64,000 bases of DNA from an uncultured Eubacteriales bacterium (GCA_900551295.1 URVJ01000004.1:56599-120598); one strand, 5' to 3'. Shown: positions 27,233 through 36,315, numbered from the stretch's first letter. Notes: generated from the sequence alone by a model not told the origin. Translations and numbers: made by a program.

Positions 27233-27262
27233 ATGCCGTTTTTCCGAAAATTCTGAAATGCT

Positions 27263-28678
27263 TTATTTGCCATGATTGCTTACACCGCACTTTACGTCCT
27301 GTTCGCGGCGTTTGAAAATTTTCGGAAAGCTTGTAAAAATAACGACCGACGTGATTATTCCGGCTGCAAGATCCGCAATTCCCTCCGACATATACACGCC
27401 CTTAAAGCCGAGAAAATGCGTGAGCGCAAAGCAAAGCGGAATAAGTATTATAACCTTTCTTGTCACGGCAAGCGCAAGCGCGGACTTTGCCTGCCCGAGA
27501 GCCACGTTTACGTTTTGCAGCGTCATCTGGACAAAGAACATTATAGAGCCCATAAGGAAAAACGGAGTATATTTCTTTACTATTTCCGTGACTGCCTCGC
27601 TTGCCGAAAACAGACGCGCGTAAAGCACCGGCACGCAGAGAGATAACGACCATATACAGAGCGCAAACACAAATGCGATAACCGTCACGTCCGTTATTCC
27701 CTTTTTAAGGCGTTTTGCGTTGCCTTTGCCGTAATTATAGCTTACAAAAGGCTGCATACCGTTGCCCAGTCCGTTAAGCGGAAGAGATATGAGCTGCAAT
27801 GCGCTTAACATTACCGTAAGAGCCGCGGTATAGTCCTTATTTCCTCCGGTAGACGCGTTTAAGCAAATATTGAACACTATCTGCACGGCACATTCCGTAA
27901 CCGTCATGACGAACGGCGTAAATCCGAGAGATACTATGCTGAAAACTATGCTTTTGCAAAGTCTGAACTGATCTTTCACAAACTTAAACAGGCTTTTTTC
28001 CGAAAAAAAGAAAAGCATTATAAGAATACACGAAACGAACTGCGAAATTACCGTCGCGAGGCTTGAGCCGCGCACTCCCATACCGAAAGTGAATATAAAC
28101 AGCGGATCGAGTATTATATTTATCACAGCTCCCGTCAGAACATAGCTCATTGCCGTAAAGGAATAGCCCTGCGTAAGTATGAACGGATTAAGCCCCTGCG
28201 CGAGCATTACAAAAACAGAACCCAAAGAATATATTCTGAGATACGACACCGCAAAGTCCGCCGCACTCTCGGGGCAGCCGAAAAGCACGACGACAGGCTT
28301 TGCAAACACAAAGAAAAACGCTCCCGAAACAACGCCTATGATTACAAGCATTACAAACGCATTGTTAAATATGCGGTTTGCTCCGTCCCTGTCGTCTTCG
28401 CCGAGTTTAATACCGGCGCGCGGAGAACCGCCGAGCCCGACAAGGTTTGCAAACGCCTGAATAATCAGCGTTATCGGCAGAACTATTCCGAGAGCCGCAA
28501 GTGCGTCCATTCCGCTGTCCTCTATTTTTGCAACGTACATTCTGTCTACTATATTATACAGAAACGTTATGAGCTGCGCCGCAACGGCAGGCAGCGTAAG
28601 CCTGAATACAAGCGGAAGAACCGCGCCGTGGTCAAGCTCTGCTGTCATATCGTTTTTCGCCGTGATTTTAAAAGACAT
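27263..28678 (-). CDS. MATE family efflux transporter
   Basis: 471-residue, twelve-helix membrane protein of the multidrug and toxic compound extrusion family, which exports organic cations using Na+ or H+ gradients. N-terminal LPLVFRLTLPAVAAQLITFL and YNIVDRMYVAKI, the GLGGSPRAGIKLGE loop, and the mid-protein NGLGNGMQPFVSYNYG repeat are family hallmarks. It is convergent with the GDPD gene. No dedicated regulator or clear promoter is seen near it. Confidence 0.93.
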   Translation of the reverse strand: MSFKITAKNDMTAELDHGAVLPLVFRLTLPAVAAQLITFLYNIVDRMYVAKIEDSGMDALAALGIVLPITLIIQAFANLVGLGGSPRAGIKLGEDDRDGANRIFNNAFVMLVIIGVVSGAFFFVFAKPVVVLFGCPESAADFAVSYLRIYSLGSVFVMLAQGLNPFILTQGYSFTAMSYVLTGAVINIILDPLFIFTFGMGVRGSSLATVISQFVSCILIMLFFFSEKSLFKFVKDQFRLCKSIVFSIVSLGFTPFVMTVTECAVQIVFNICLNASTGGNKDYTAALTVMLSALQLISLPLNGLGNGMQPFVSYNYGKGNAKRLKKGITDVTVIAFVFALCIWSLSLCVPVLYARLFSASEAVTEIVKKYTPFFLMGSIMFFVQMTLQNVNVALGQAKSALALAVTRKVIILIPLCFALTHFLGFKGVYMSEGIADLAAGIITSVVIFTSFPKIFKRREQDVKCGVSNHGK

Positions 28679-28991
28679 TTTATCATTCCCGCAAATTATT
28701 TATTTAATTTTATCACATTATTATGACTTTTTCTCTTTAGAAAAGTTAAATCGGAAAGTACATATCGGGTATAACTGACTTTATATTACAGCCGAATAAA
28801 AACAAGAACCGGCAGAAACCAATGCGGCAGTCAGAAATAGATTTAGCATAAATCGCGTTGGGTGCGGACTTTACGTCCGCACCCTGTTTCCATAACATAA
28901 CTGTAATTTTTAAAGTAAAAAACTACAATCGACACAATCCTCTGACAGCAAAATTTCTGCCGAACTTATCTGTATTGAAAAGCCGTCATTT
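28679..28991. other. Intergenic region with one strong hairpin
   Basis: AT-rich. The perfect inverted repeat GGGTGCGGAC-TTTAC-GTCCGCACCC (28860-28884) is terminator-like on the plus strand but lacks a good T-run, and no plus gene ends before it. It may be a dispersed repeat. Nothing else is recognised. Confidence 0.5.
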
Positions 28992-29147
28992 TTAATTCTT
29001 ATCGTGTTTGCCGAAATATTCTTTCAAAACCGCAAGGCTCTCTCCGCGAAGAACGCCCTCCGTGACCTGCGGCTGCCATGAGGAATTTTTGAACACCATC
29101 TCCGAGCAGTTGCAGCCCTTTTTGCCGAGAATATTTTCAAGGTCATC
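28992..29147 (-). pseudogene. C-terminal fragment of an unrecognised protein
   Basis: On the minus strand a frame ends ...CNCSEMVFKNSSWQPQVTEG then VLRGESLAVLKEYFG and a stop. It looks coding (a CxC motif, ordinary composition), but its upstream part is cut exactly where the recombinase remnant on the other strand begins, so the N-terminus appears lost. The family was not recognised. The apparent start further upstream (29189) lies in antisense of the recombinase and is unlikely to be real. Confidence 0.35.
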
Positions 29148-29265
29148 AAAGAGATTAGGACACGCACAGGTTTCTACAACGGCAAACATTTATGCTCATA
29201 TCATGGAAGAAGCAGACCAAAGAAACGCCGATATTTTATCCGATATTTTTTTGAAAAAGGCGTGA
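29148..29265 (+). pseudogene. C-terminal remnant of a tyrosine recombinase
   Basis: The frame RLGHAQVSTTANIYAHIMEE continues ADQRNADILSDIFLKKA and stops. LGH...STTxxIYAH is the catalytic HxxH/Y end of phage-type integrases, with the tyrosine nucleophile in IYAH. Upstream of the Arg-Leu the frame turns into antisense of an unrelated fragment, so the rest of the enzyme is gone. It lies about 100 bp from the 3' end of a tRNA gene, the usual position of an integrase gene next to its attachment site. The element itself is no longer here. Confidence 0.8.
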
Positions 29266-29302
29266 TTTTTCCGCCGAGTTGAATTATTGTTGAATTTTTA
29301 AA

Positions 29303-29360
29303 GCCGTTTGAACGCAAAAAGAAACCCCGCATCTGCCGAAAATGGCTTAAATACGAGGTT
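29303..29360 (-). terminator. Possible terminator of the tRNA operon
   Basis: Minus strand AACCTCG ... CGGGGTT with a long loop, followed by TCTTTTT. Stem is moderate. Confidence 0.45.
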
Positions 29361-29365
29361 TTCAC

Positions 29366-29442
29366 TGGTTGCGGAGGCTGGATTTGAACCAACGACCTTC
29401 GGGTTATGAGCCCAACGAGCTACCGGGCTGCTCTACTCCGCG
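29366..29442 (-). tRNA. tRNA-fMet (CAT), initiator
   Basis: 77 nt with encoded CCA. Minus strand starts CGCGGAGTAGAGCAG, anticodon loop CTCATAA, T arm GGTTCAAATCC and ends CTCCGCAACCA. The unpaired C1-A72 and the three G-C pairs of the anticodon stem (GGG/CCC) mark it as the initiator. Confidence 0.97.
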
Positions 29443-29455
29443 ATATATGATTGTT

Positions 29456-29544
29456 TGGTGCCGGAGACCGGGCTTGAACCGGTACGAGATATAAGTCTCA
29501 CGGGATTTTAAGTCCCGGGCGTCTGCCAATTCCGCCACTCCGGC
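29456..29544 (-). tRNA. tRNA-Leu (TAA)
   Basis: 89 nt with encoded CCA and the long variable arm of class II tRNAs. Minus strand starts GCCGGAGTGGCGGAATTGGC, anticodon loop CTTAAAA, T arm GGTTCAAGCCC, ends CTCCGGCACCA. Lies 13 bases upstream of tRNA-fMet in the same operon. Confidence 0.97.
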
Positions 29545-29592
29545 ATACAGCTTACATACCGAAACTTTACCGTCCCTCAACACTGCCTATAT

Positions 29593-29621
29593 AGTATATC
29601 ACACAAAGCGGCATTTGTCAA
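29593..29621 (-). promoter_or_regulatory. Promoter of the tRNA-Leu/tRNA-fMet operon
   Basis: -35 TTGACA (29616-29621), 17-base spacer, -10 TATACT (29593-29598). Confidence 0.85.
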
Positions 29622-29737
29622 TAGCTTTTTCAAAAATATTTGCTTTGGCAACGTGTTTTATACGCCGCTTTACGTGTGAATATTACATTTTTATGGTTTT
29701 TCCGACAATTTGAATACAACCGACGCCATTTTCGGCG

Positions 29738-30118
29738 TTATTTTGCCCCACCGTGCTTTTCGCCGAAATATCCCGTGAGATTGAGCGTCGGAACTTCTGT
29801 CTTTGTCGAAAATCCGAGTGCCTTTGCAAGGCGCATATCGTCTCCGGTATACTCAACGTCAACTCCGCCGCTAAGATCGATATAATTCAGTGCCGCCTTG
29901 CCTAAGAGAAATCTGTCAACATCATCGTCATACCCGTCCACAAGGCTCATAAGATAAATTACCGCGTTCGGAGGAGTCACCTTTCCGTAAGCCGTGCCGA
30001 CGAATTTTCCGCCGTTATGCGCGGCGATAACAAAGCAGTCCTTTTCCGGAACTATCCCGAACATTTTGGTATATTCCTCGCGCTCATAATAGGTATAAAC
30101 AGGTCTTATTTCAAGCAT
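29738..30118 (-). CDS. Small GNAT-like hypothetical protein
   Basis: 126 residues. MLEIRPVYTYYEREEYTKMF and the central GKFVGTAYGKV strand, followed by YLMSLVDGYDDDVDRFLLGKA, resemble the strand-helix order of GNAT acyltransferases, with the second half (DDMRLAKALGFSTK) like the ALGF end of that fold. It is shorter than a full GNAT domain and lacks a clear pyrophosphate loop (Q/RxxGxG/A), so activity is doubtful. It is the last gene after rpsO-pnp-rluB. Confidence 0.65.
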   Translation of the reverse strand: MLEIRPVYTYYEREEYTKMFGIVPEKDCFVIAAHNGGKFVGTAYGKVTPPNAVIYLMSLVDGYDDDVDRFLLGKAALNYIDLSGGVDVEYTGDDMRLAKALGFSTKTEVPTLNLTGYFGEKHGGAK

Positions 30119-30139
30119 TTGTCTACTCCGTTACAAATC

Positions 30140-30853
30140 TCAGAGATTTTTGAGATAGCTTATCTCGTTATAGTTCATGTACTTCCATCGGCCGGGTGTG
30201 AGCATACCGATAGTAAGCTCTCCGACGGCAACCCTTTTAAGGCGCGTTATGGTAAGTCCGGCTATTTCGCACATTTTTCTTATCTGACGGTTTCTGCCCT
30301 CGCTCAGCACGAATTTAAGCGTGGTATTTCCCTCTTTGCGCTCAATTATCGTGACCTTTACGGGCTTTATCTTATATCCGTCTATTTCCATGGGCGACGT
30401 CAGAATTTCAAGCTTTTCCGGCTCTATCTCGCCCTTTATCTTAACATGATAGATCTTATCGACGTGATTTTTCGGGTGCATAAGCTTATTTGCGGTTTCG
30501 CCGTCGTTTGTGAGTATGAGCAGTCCCTCGGACTCCATATCGAGTCTGCCGCAGGGGTATACTCTTTCGGGAATATCGGTGAGCAATTCCGGAATACACT
30601 TTCTTCCCTCTTCGTCGCTCATTGTTGTGACATATCCTCTCGGCTTATAAAGCATTACATAGAGCTTTTTTGCTCCGCCCTTGATGGGTTTTCCGTTATA
30701 CTCGACGTTATCGTGAGACGGATCTATTTTCTGCCCTATCGTCGCTTTCACACCGTTTACGGTGAAGTGTCCTTTTTCTATTTCTTTTTCGGCGGCACGC
30801 CTTGACATAAGACCGCAGTCGGAAACATATTTCTGAAGACGCATTTCTTCCAT
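30140..30853 (-). CDS. rluB: Pseudouridine synthase, RluB/RsuA family
   Basis: 237 residues. S4 RNA-binding domain at the N-terminus (MRLQKYVSDCGLMSRRAAEK), then the catalytic block YPCGRLDMESEGLLILTNDG with the nucleophilic Asp, and the terminal GRNRQIRKMCEIAGLTITRL element. In this family it isomerises a uridine in 23S (RluB) or 16S (RsuA) rRNA; the target cannot be fixed from sequence. Start at 30853 (MEEMRLQK) is chosen for CAGGAG 11 bases upstream; the longer frame lacks a site. Likely follows pnp with a weak hairpin between. Confidence 0.92.
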   Translation of the reverse strand: MEEMRLQKYVSDCGLMSRRAAEKEIEKGHFTVNGVKATIGQKIDPSHDNVEYNGKPIKGGAKKLYVMLYKPRGYVTTMSDEEGRKCIPELLTDIPERVYPCGRLDMESEGLLILTNDGETANKLMHPKNHVDKIYHVKIKGEIEPEKLEILTSPMEIDGYKIKPVKVTIIERKEGNTTLKFVLSEGRNRQIRKMCEIAGLTITRLKRVAVGELTIGMLTPGRWKYMNYNEISYLKNL

Positions 30854-30903
30854 TTTTATGACTTCTCCTGATTGATTTTGCACATTTGGTTTTTATTAAG
30901 CAA

Positions 30904-30922
30904 GGCAGGAAAAAATCCTGCC
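30904..30922. terminator. Hairpin between pnp and the pseudouridine synthase gene
   Basis: GGCAGGA-AAAAA-TCCTGCC. On the minus strand only a weak T-rich stretch follows, so it may attenuate or stabilise the pnp mRNA end instead of stopping transcription fully. Confidence 0.5.
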
Positions 30923-30955
30923 CTTTTAAGCTTATTTAGTTAAGAAAGTCTTTAA

Positions 30956-33046
30956 TTAAAGGCAATCCTTGCGTGAAAGGTTAATTCTGCCCTTATCGTC
31001 GATCTCAACGACCTTGACCTTTATCTGATCACCTATCGAAACAACGTCCTCAACCTTTTCAACTCTCTTTTTGTCGAGCTTTGAAATGTGTACAAGACCT
31101 TCCTTGCCGGGTGCTATCTCAACGAACGCGCCGAACGACATGATTCTTGTAACCTTACCTACAAATTCAGCGCCTACTTCGGGATCAAAAGCAATAGCCT
31201 CGACTATGGACTTAGCTTTAAGACCTGCGTTCTTATCGACAGCCGCTATAAATACCGTACCGTCGTCTTCAATATCGATCTTAGCTCCGGTATCGGCAAC
31301 TATGCCCTGAATTACCTTTCCGCCCGAACCGATAACTTCTCTTATCTTATCGGGGTTAATCTTTATGGTTATCATCTTGGGTGCAAAGTCGGAAACATCT
31401 GCACGCGGCTTATCTATTGTCTTGAGCATTACTTCGTCAAGGATATATTCACGACCCTTTCTGGTCTGTGCGAATGCAGCCTTGATTATTTCGGGAGTAA
31501 GACCGTCAATCTTGAGGTCCATCTGAATTGCGGTTATACCCTTCTTTGTGCCGGCAACCTTGAAGTCCATATCGCCGAAGAAATCTTCGAGTCCCTGAAT
31601 ATCAAGCATTGTCATCCAGCGCTCACCCTCGGTTATAAGACCGCAGGAGATACCTGCAACGGGAGCTGTAATCGGAACACCTGCGTCCATAAGAGCAAGT
31701 GTAGACGCGCATATAGAGCCCTGCGAAGTCGAACCGTTGGAAGAAACAACCTCGGATACAAGTCTTATAGAATACGGGAAATCTTCAACCGGCGGAATTA
31801 CCGGAACAAGTGCGCGTTCTGCAAGAGCGCCGTGACCTATCTCACGTCTGCCGGGGCCTCTGGAAGGCTTAGTCTCGCCTACGGAATAGCTCGGCATATT
31901 GTAATGGTGCATATATCTCTTATATTCTTCGTTATCTATACCGTCGAGCATCTGCTGTTCGCCGACAAGTCCGAGAGTTGCAACGGTAACTACCTGAGTC
32001 TGTCCTCTGGTAAACATTGCGGAACCGTGGGTTCTTCTGAAAAGACCTACTTCTGCGGCAAGAGGACGTATCTGGTCGAGTTTTCTTCCGTCTACGCGCT
32101 TTCCGTCGTCAAGCAGCCATCTTCTTACAACGAACTTCTGGAGCTTATACAGGCACTCTGCAACTTCTGCTTTTCTGTCCTCGTCGGGATACTGTTCCTC
32201 GACAAAAGCGTTGACCTCATCGTAAACTACGTTAAGTCTCTGCTCACGGATATTCTTATCGTCGGTATCGAGCGCGTATCTTACCTTTTCGATTGCAAAG
32301 TCGCTGATCTTATCGTAAAGATCATGATCAACTTCGCAGGAGGGATAATCAAATTTGGGCTTGCCTATTTCGGACTTGATATGCTCGATGAACTTAACCA
32401 TTTCAACGTTTATCTCATGTGCTTTCATGATAGCGTCGAACATATCGTCTTCGGGAACTTCCTTGGCGCCGGCTTCAATCATAACAACCTTGTTCGCGCT
32501 TGACGCAACGGTAAGCTCAAGGTCGCTCTTTTCTCTCTGTTCGGCTGTGGGATTGATGACTATTTCGCCGTCAACAAGTCCTACAAACACGCTTGAAACA
32601 GGACCGTTCCACGGAATATCAGAAATTGAAAGCGCAATGGACGCACCGATAAGACCGGTTACTTCGGGAGAGCAGTCGGGATCAACCGAAAGCACGAGAA
32701 GGTCGAGAGTTACGTCATTTCTGAGATCCTTCGGGAAAAGCGGACGTATAGGTCTGTCGATAACGCGCGAAGTAAGTATAGCCTTTTCGGAGGGTTTGCC
32801 CTCTCTCTTTAAAAAGCTTCCGGGGATCTTTCCTACCGCGTAAAGTCTTTCTTCAAAGTCAACCGACAGCGGCAGAAAATCTATACCGTCTCTCGGAGCC
32901 TTGCTTGCGGTTGCGGTTGCAAGGATAGCCGTATCGCCGTATCTTACAAGGCATGAGCCGTTTGCAAGCTGTGCGATCTTTCCTGTTTCTACCGACAGTT
33001 TTCTGCCGGCAAGCATTGTTGAGAATACTCTGTAATTTTCAAACAT
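30956..33046 (-). CDS. pnp: Polyribonucleotide nucleotidyltransferase (PNPase)
   Basis: 696 residues. Phosphorolytic 3'-5' exoribonuclease of mRNA turnover. Two RNase PH domains (first with KIAQLANGSCLVRYGDTAIL; second with RTHGSAMFTRGQTQ), a KH domain (KIREVIGSGGKVIQGI) and a C-terminal S1 domain ending INLSRKDCL. Start at 33046 (MFENYRVF): GGAGG is 8 bases upstream, whereas the ATG two codons earlier overlaps it and the longest frame has no site. Downstream of rpsO, as in most bacteria. Confidence 0.97.
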   Translation of the reverse strand: MFENYRVFSTMLAGRKLSVETGKIAQLANGSCLVRYGDTAILATATASKAPRDGIDFLPLSVDFEERLYAVGKIPGSFLKREGKPSEKAILTSRVIDRPIRPLFPKDLRNDVTLDLLVLSVDPDCSPEVTGLIGASIALSISDIPWNGPVSSVFVGLVDGEIVINPTAEQREKSDLELTVASSANKVVMIEAGAKEVPEDDMFDAIMKAHEINVEMVKFIEHIKSEIGKPKFDYPSCEVDHDLYDKISDFAIEKVRYALDTDDKNIREQRLNVVYDEVNAFVEEQYPDEDRKAEVAECLYKLQKFVVRRWLLDDGKRVDGRKLDQIRPLAAEVGLFRRTHGSAMFTRGQTQVVTVATLGLVGEQQMLDGIDNEEYKRYMHHYNMPSYSVGETKPSRGPGRREIGHGALAERALVPVIPPVEDFPYSIRLVSEVVSSNGSTSQGSICASTLALMDAGVPITAPVAGISCGLITEGERWMTMLDIQGLEDFFGDMDFKVAGTKKGITAIQMDLKIDGLTPEIIKAAFAQTRKGREYILDEVMLKTIDKPRADVSDFAPKMITIKINPDKIREVIGSGGKVIQGIVADTGAKIDIEDDGTVFIAAVDKNAGLKAKSIVEAIAFDPEVGAEFVGKVTRIMSFGAFVEIAPGKEGLVHISKLDKKRVEKVEDVVSIGDQIKVKVVEIDDKGRINLSRKDCL

Positions 33047-33281
33047 TTTCATTCCTCCGTTATTTTTATTTTTCTTTGTCTGCGGAAGAACATTCAAGTA
33101 AATTTTGCACTTACACCCGCGTCGGAACTCTTTTCTTGCCATTCTCCGGTGTGCGTGTAAATGCCAAAAATACCGAATTTCTCCGCAAACAATTATTTTT
33201 TCTTTAAAAGAAGTTTTGCGGCTCTACAAAGTAATTAAGGGCGAATAAGCCGCAAAGCAAATCCGCCCGTTAATGCAAAGA

Positions 33282-33548
33282 TTACTTTCTGAGACCGAGC
33301 TTTTCAACGATTGCACGGTAACGCTCAATGTCAACCTTGGTGAGGTAGTTGAGAAGGCTTCTTCTGTGTCCTACCATCTTGAGAAGACCGCGTCTTGAGT
33401 GATGGTCGTTGTGGTTTTCTCTGAGGTGCTCGTTAAGAGTGTTGATTCTGTAAGTCAGAATAGCGATCTGAACTTCGGGAGAACCCGTGTCGCCCTCATG
33501 AGTCTTGTACTGGTCGATGATGCTCTGCTTGATTTCCTTTGTAAGCAT
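33282..33548 (-). CDS. rpsO: 30S ribosomal protein S15
   Basis: 88 residues, the standard length. It carries GDTGSPEVQIAILTYRINTL, the HHSRRGLLKMVGHRRSLL core that binds the 16S rRNA central domain, and ends IVEKLGLRK. Start at 33548 (MLTKEIKQ) has AAAGGTGG 8 bases upstream. It has its own promoter and a structured leader, and is followed by pnp. Confidence 0.98.
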   Translation of the reverse strand: MLTKEIKQSIIDQYKTHEGDTGSPEVQIAILTYRINTLNEHLRENHNDHHSRRGLLKMVGHRRSLLNYLTKVDIERYRAIVEKLGLRK

Positions 33549-33681
33549 TGTGTTTTCCACCTTTCATTTATTGTTTTTTGCGTTCCGCAAAACATAGCCG
33601 AGGGTCGGTGAACACCTTTTTAACTCTCATGTATGAGAGTGAGGATATTTCCCTTGGCAAAGCAATGCGCAAACAGCTTAC
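33549..33681 (-). promoter_or_regulatory. Structured 5' leader of rpsO (candidate S15 autoregulatory region)
   Basis: About 130 nt between the start site and the ATG. Minus strand holds ACTCTCAT-AC-ATGAGAGT and a TTTTGCG-GAA-CGCAAAA hairpin shortly before the ribosome site. In several Firmicutes rpsO leaders bind S15; similarity to a known motif was not tested. Confidence 0.4.
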
Positions 33682-33687
33682 TGAGAT

Positions 33688-33716
33688 ATTATATCACAGC
33701 GGTATGCTTTTGTAAA
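33688..33716 (-). promoter_or_regulatory. Promoter of rpsO-pnp
   Basis: -35 TTTACA (33711-33716), 17-base spacer, -10 TATAAT (33688-33693). Confidence 0.8.
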
Positions 33717-33753
33717 GAAGAATTTCAATTTAATATTTAATTTTTTATGAACA

Positions 33754-34953
33754 TCAGTAATTAAGCTTCTTTTTCTTATTATTTCTCAGCACCGATAGTA
33801 TTACAAATATCACAACACCGAGAATAATGATTATTGCGACTGGGATTATCGCGCTGCTGAAATTATCGGTTCCGAGACCGCTCCTTACTTCTATCCAAAG
33901 AGAGTCCATAAGGGAATTTGTCTCATCGGGAAGTGCGATAAAGCTTTCGGAGTTTTCAAGGCTTTCGTCTGTCGGCTGTATTCTTTCATCAACCTCTATA
34001 AGCTTTGCAGCCTCTGTCTGAGGAGTAAAGTAACAGATATATTCGCAGTTAGCCTTGGCAATCTCGGTTTCGCAGAGGAAATTGATGAAAGCTTCGGCTG
34101 CCTCCTTATTTTGAGTGCACTTGGGAATACAAACCGAGTCTATAAAAATATTGTATCCCTCTTTCGGATAATAAAAAGCAAGATTGGGGTTTGTGTTCAT
34201 CATAGTCTGGCAGTCGCCTGCGTAATATGTTGCGATATGCGCGGATTCGGATTCCATTTTATCGAAAACCATATCCATTACGTGTGCCTGAACTACGCTT
34301 TTCTGCTTTTTAAGCTCTTCGGCAGCCTCTTTTATCTCGTTTTCGTCTGTTGTATTGAGAGAATAGCCGAGCTTTTTGAGAGCAACGCCGAAAGCGTCGC
34401 GCGAGTTTGAGAACATGAGTATCTTTCCGGCATATTTCTCGTTCCAGAGAAGATCCCACGAACCGAGATCGGCTTTGTCAACGTACTTTGTATTATATAT
34501 AACGCCGACGGTTCCCCATGTATATGGCACGGAATATGCGCCTTCGGGATCAAAGTCGGTCTTATGGTACTTTTCGTCGATAAACTTAATATTGGGTATA
34601 TTCTCATAGTCAAGCTTTTCGAGCATATCCTCGTCTATCATGCGTGCTATCATATAGTCGGACGGAATGATAATGTCGTACTTTGAATTACTCGACGAAA
34701 GCTTTGCGTAAAGGTCTTCGTTGGTTTCGTAGGTCGTATAGTTTACGTTTATGCCGGTATGCTCTTCAAATTCGGATATAATGTCGAGCGAATCCTCGCT
34801 GCCGTCCGAAATATACTCGCCCCAGTTATAAACGTTAAGCGTAATTTTCTGATCCTTGAATTTTGCGTAATATGCTTCGTCCTCGACGTTCACCGCAAGA
34901 ACTCCGAGAGAGAGCATAAGAGCCGATACAATTAAGACAAATATTTTTTTCAT
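33754..34953 (-). CDS. potD: Polyamine ABC transporter substrate-binding protein PotD, membrane-anchored
   Basis: 399 residues. Signal-like segment about 4-20, no lipobox Cys. LNVYNWGEYISDG, YDIIIPSDYMIARM, YTWGTVGVIYNTK and the C-terminal TPQTEAAKLIEVDERIQP are PotD/PotF features. Unlike the usual lipoprotein, it ends with a hydrophobic helix (about 366-389, IIPVAIIIILGVVIFVIL) and a Lys-rich tail, so it is probably held to the outer membrane face by its C-terminus. It should bring spermidine/putrescine to PotABC. It is the last gene of the pot operon, separated from potC by an MFS gene; no terminator is evident before the rpsO promoter. Confidence 0.92.
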   Translation of the reverse strand: MKKIFVLIVSALMLSLGVLAVNVEDEAYYAKFKDQKITLNVYNWGEYISDGSEDSLDIISEFEEHTGINVNYTTYETNEDLYAKLSSSNSKYDIIIPSDYMIARMIDEDMLEKLDYENIPNIKFIDEKYHKTDFDPEGAYSVPYTWGTVGVIYNTKYVDKADLGSWDLLWNEKYAGKILMFSNSRDAFGVALKKLGYSLNTTDENEIKEAAEELKKQKSVVQAHVMDMVFDKMESESAHIATYYAGDCQTMMNTNPNLAFYYPKEGYNIFIDSVCIPKCTQNKEAAEAFINFLCETEIAKANCEYICYFTPQTEAAKLIEVDERIQPTDESLENSESFIALPDETNSLMDSLWIEVRSGLGTDNFSSAIIPVAIIIILGVVIFVILSVLRNNKKKKLNY

Positions 34954-35013
34954 TTATTTTTACTCCTTTATTTCTTTTTATAAGTTCTCAAACAAATTTC
35001 CGAAACAGCAAGT

Positions 35014-36288
35014 TCAGTTATGTATTTTCCTTCTCCAAAAAGGAGCCGTACACAGGCATATGAGCGTTCCGAGCAGCGAAACCGCGCACCAAATCAAGAT
35101 TGTTCCTTTCCATCCGACTGCGTCGGACAATGCCGCAAATCCGTATGACGAAAGTGCGGCGCCGACATATGTCGCAAAATTAAGAATTCCCGAAACAAGC
35201 GAAATGTTTCCTAAAGGCTTGAATTTTTCGGGAACAAAGCATATAAGCAAAAGATTTATTCCGTGCATACACCCTACTACAAGCGTCGAGCAAAGCACCG
35301 AAAGCACGGGGCTTGCGCCCGAAAACAGCGAAAGTATTCCCGACGCTGCCGCCGATGCCGCAAAGAATATTCCCGAAAGCAGCAGTTCGTTATGCACAAA
35401 CTTTCCGTACAGCGCACGTGTAAGAGAAAAACTCACGATACTGAAAATCGGAAGAATTACGCCGGTAAGTATCGAAACCGACGTTCCGAGAGAAAATGTT
35501 TCGCCGATATACGACGGCATCCATGTCGTAACACCGTCGCGCAGCGTTCCCTGAAGCACTATTGCGGCAAATATTGCGCACAGCACTGCGAAAAACGCTC
35601 CGAAACCTTCGGCAGGCTTATTATCTGCGTCCGTATCATTCTTCTTTTTGGGAGTTTTTATGTTATTCGCAGGTATTTTTCCGAATCTGCGTTCAAAAGA
35701 CGTGATCCCGGCATAAGCAATTACCGCGCCGAGTATTCCGAGCAGCGCGCAGAACACAAACAGCGATTTCCAGCCCGACACCGCTATAAAAACCGGAGAG
35801 GCAAGATATACGGCGACCGTTCCGAAAGAGCTTCCCCACGATACCTTTACCGAGGAGCGCTCATAGTCATCATCTGACATATACCCCGTCATGAGCTTTA
35901 CGATGGGCGGCCACATGAGAGCCTGACAGAAACCGTTTACGCACCAAACGGCAAGCATATAATAAGGATCCGAATTTAACGGCAGCAGAAAGTTCATAAG
36001 TGACGCCGTTATCATTCCGGCGCACATCAGGTACTTCGGCGATATTCTGTCACCGAGAAAACCGCTTATGAGCTGTCCTGTGCCATATGTTATAAAAAGT
36101 CCTGTCACTGCAAGCGACGCCGCCTCTTTGCCTATTCCTTCGGCACGGACGATCTCCGAAACCACCGCGCCGTAATTAATACGCGTAACATAGCTTGTGA
36201 AATAAACAAGCGCACAAATAAGGGCAAGCACATTTACGCTTTTCTTATCTGCAATAAGCGGCGATTTTTGCTGCGTATCAGAATTCAT
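35014..36288 (-). CDS. MFS transporter (OPA-like) inside the pot operon
   Basis: 424 residues, twelve predicted membrane helices. TRINYGAVVSEIVRAEGIGK, TYGTGQLISGFLGDRISPK and WPPIVKLMTGYMSDDDYERS resemble organophosphate:phosphate antiporter-type MFS proteins. The start at 36288 (MNSDTQQK) is 11 bases after AAGGAG; a GTG three codons upstream is too close to it. It sits between potC and potD, 27 bases after the potC stop, so it is very likely co-transcribed. Substrate is unknown; the operon position suggests a polyamine, amine or related metabolite. Confidence 0.88.
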   Translation of the reverse strand: MNSDTQQKSPLIADKKSVNVLALICALVYFTSYVTRINYGAVVSEIVRAEGIGKEAASLAVTGLFITYGTGQLISGFLGDRISPKYLMCAGMITASLMNFLLPLNSDPYYMLAVWCVNGFCQALMWPPIVKLMTGYMSDDDYERSSVKVSWGSSFGTVAVYLASPVFIAVSGWKSLFVFCALLGILGAVIAYAGITSFERRFGKIPANNIKTPKKKNDTDADNKPAEGFGAFFAVLCAIFAAIVLQGTLRDGVTTWMPSYIGETFSLGTSVSILTGVILPIFSIVSFSLTRALYGKFVHNELLLSGIFFAASAAASGILSLFSGASPVLSVLCSTLVVGCMHGINLLLICFVPEKFKPLGNISLVSGILNFATYVGAALSSYGFAALSDAVGWKGTILIWCAVSLLGTLICLCTAPFWRRKIHN

Positions 36289-36315
36289 ATCCTGCACATC
36301 TCCTTAAATAACCGC

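Noticed and set aside
28860..28884. GGGTGCGGAC hairpin as a functional terminator or riboswitch
   Set aside because: No gene ends before it on the suitable strand, no proper T-run and no riboswitch core; left as an unexplained hairpin.
31088..32503. 471-codon plus-strand frame opposite pnp
   Set aside because: Cys/Tyr/Ser-rich shadow translation of the well-supported PNPase gene in the other strand.
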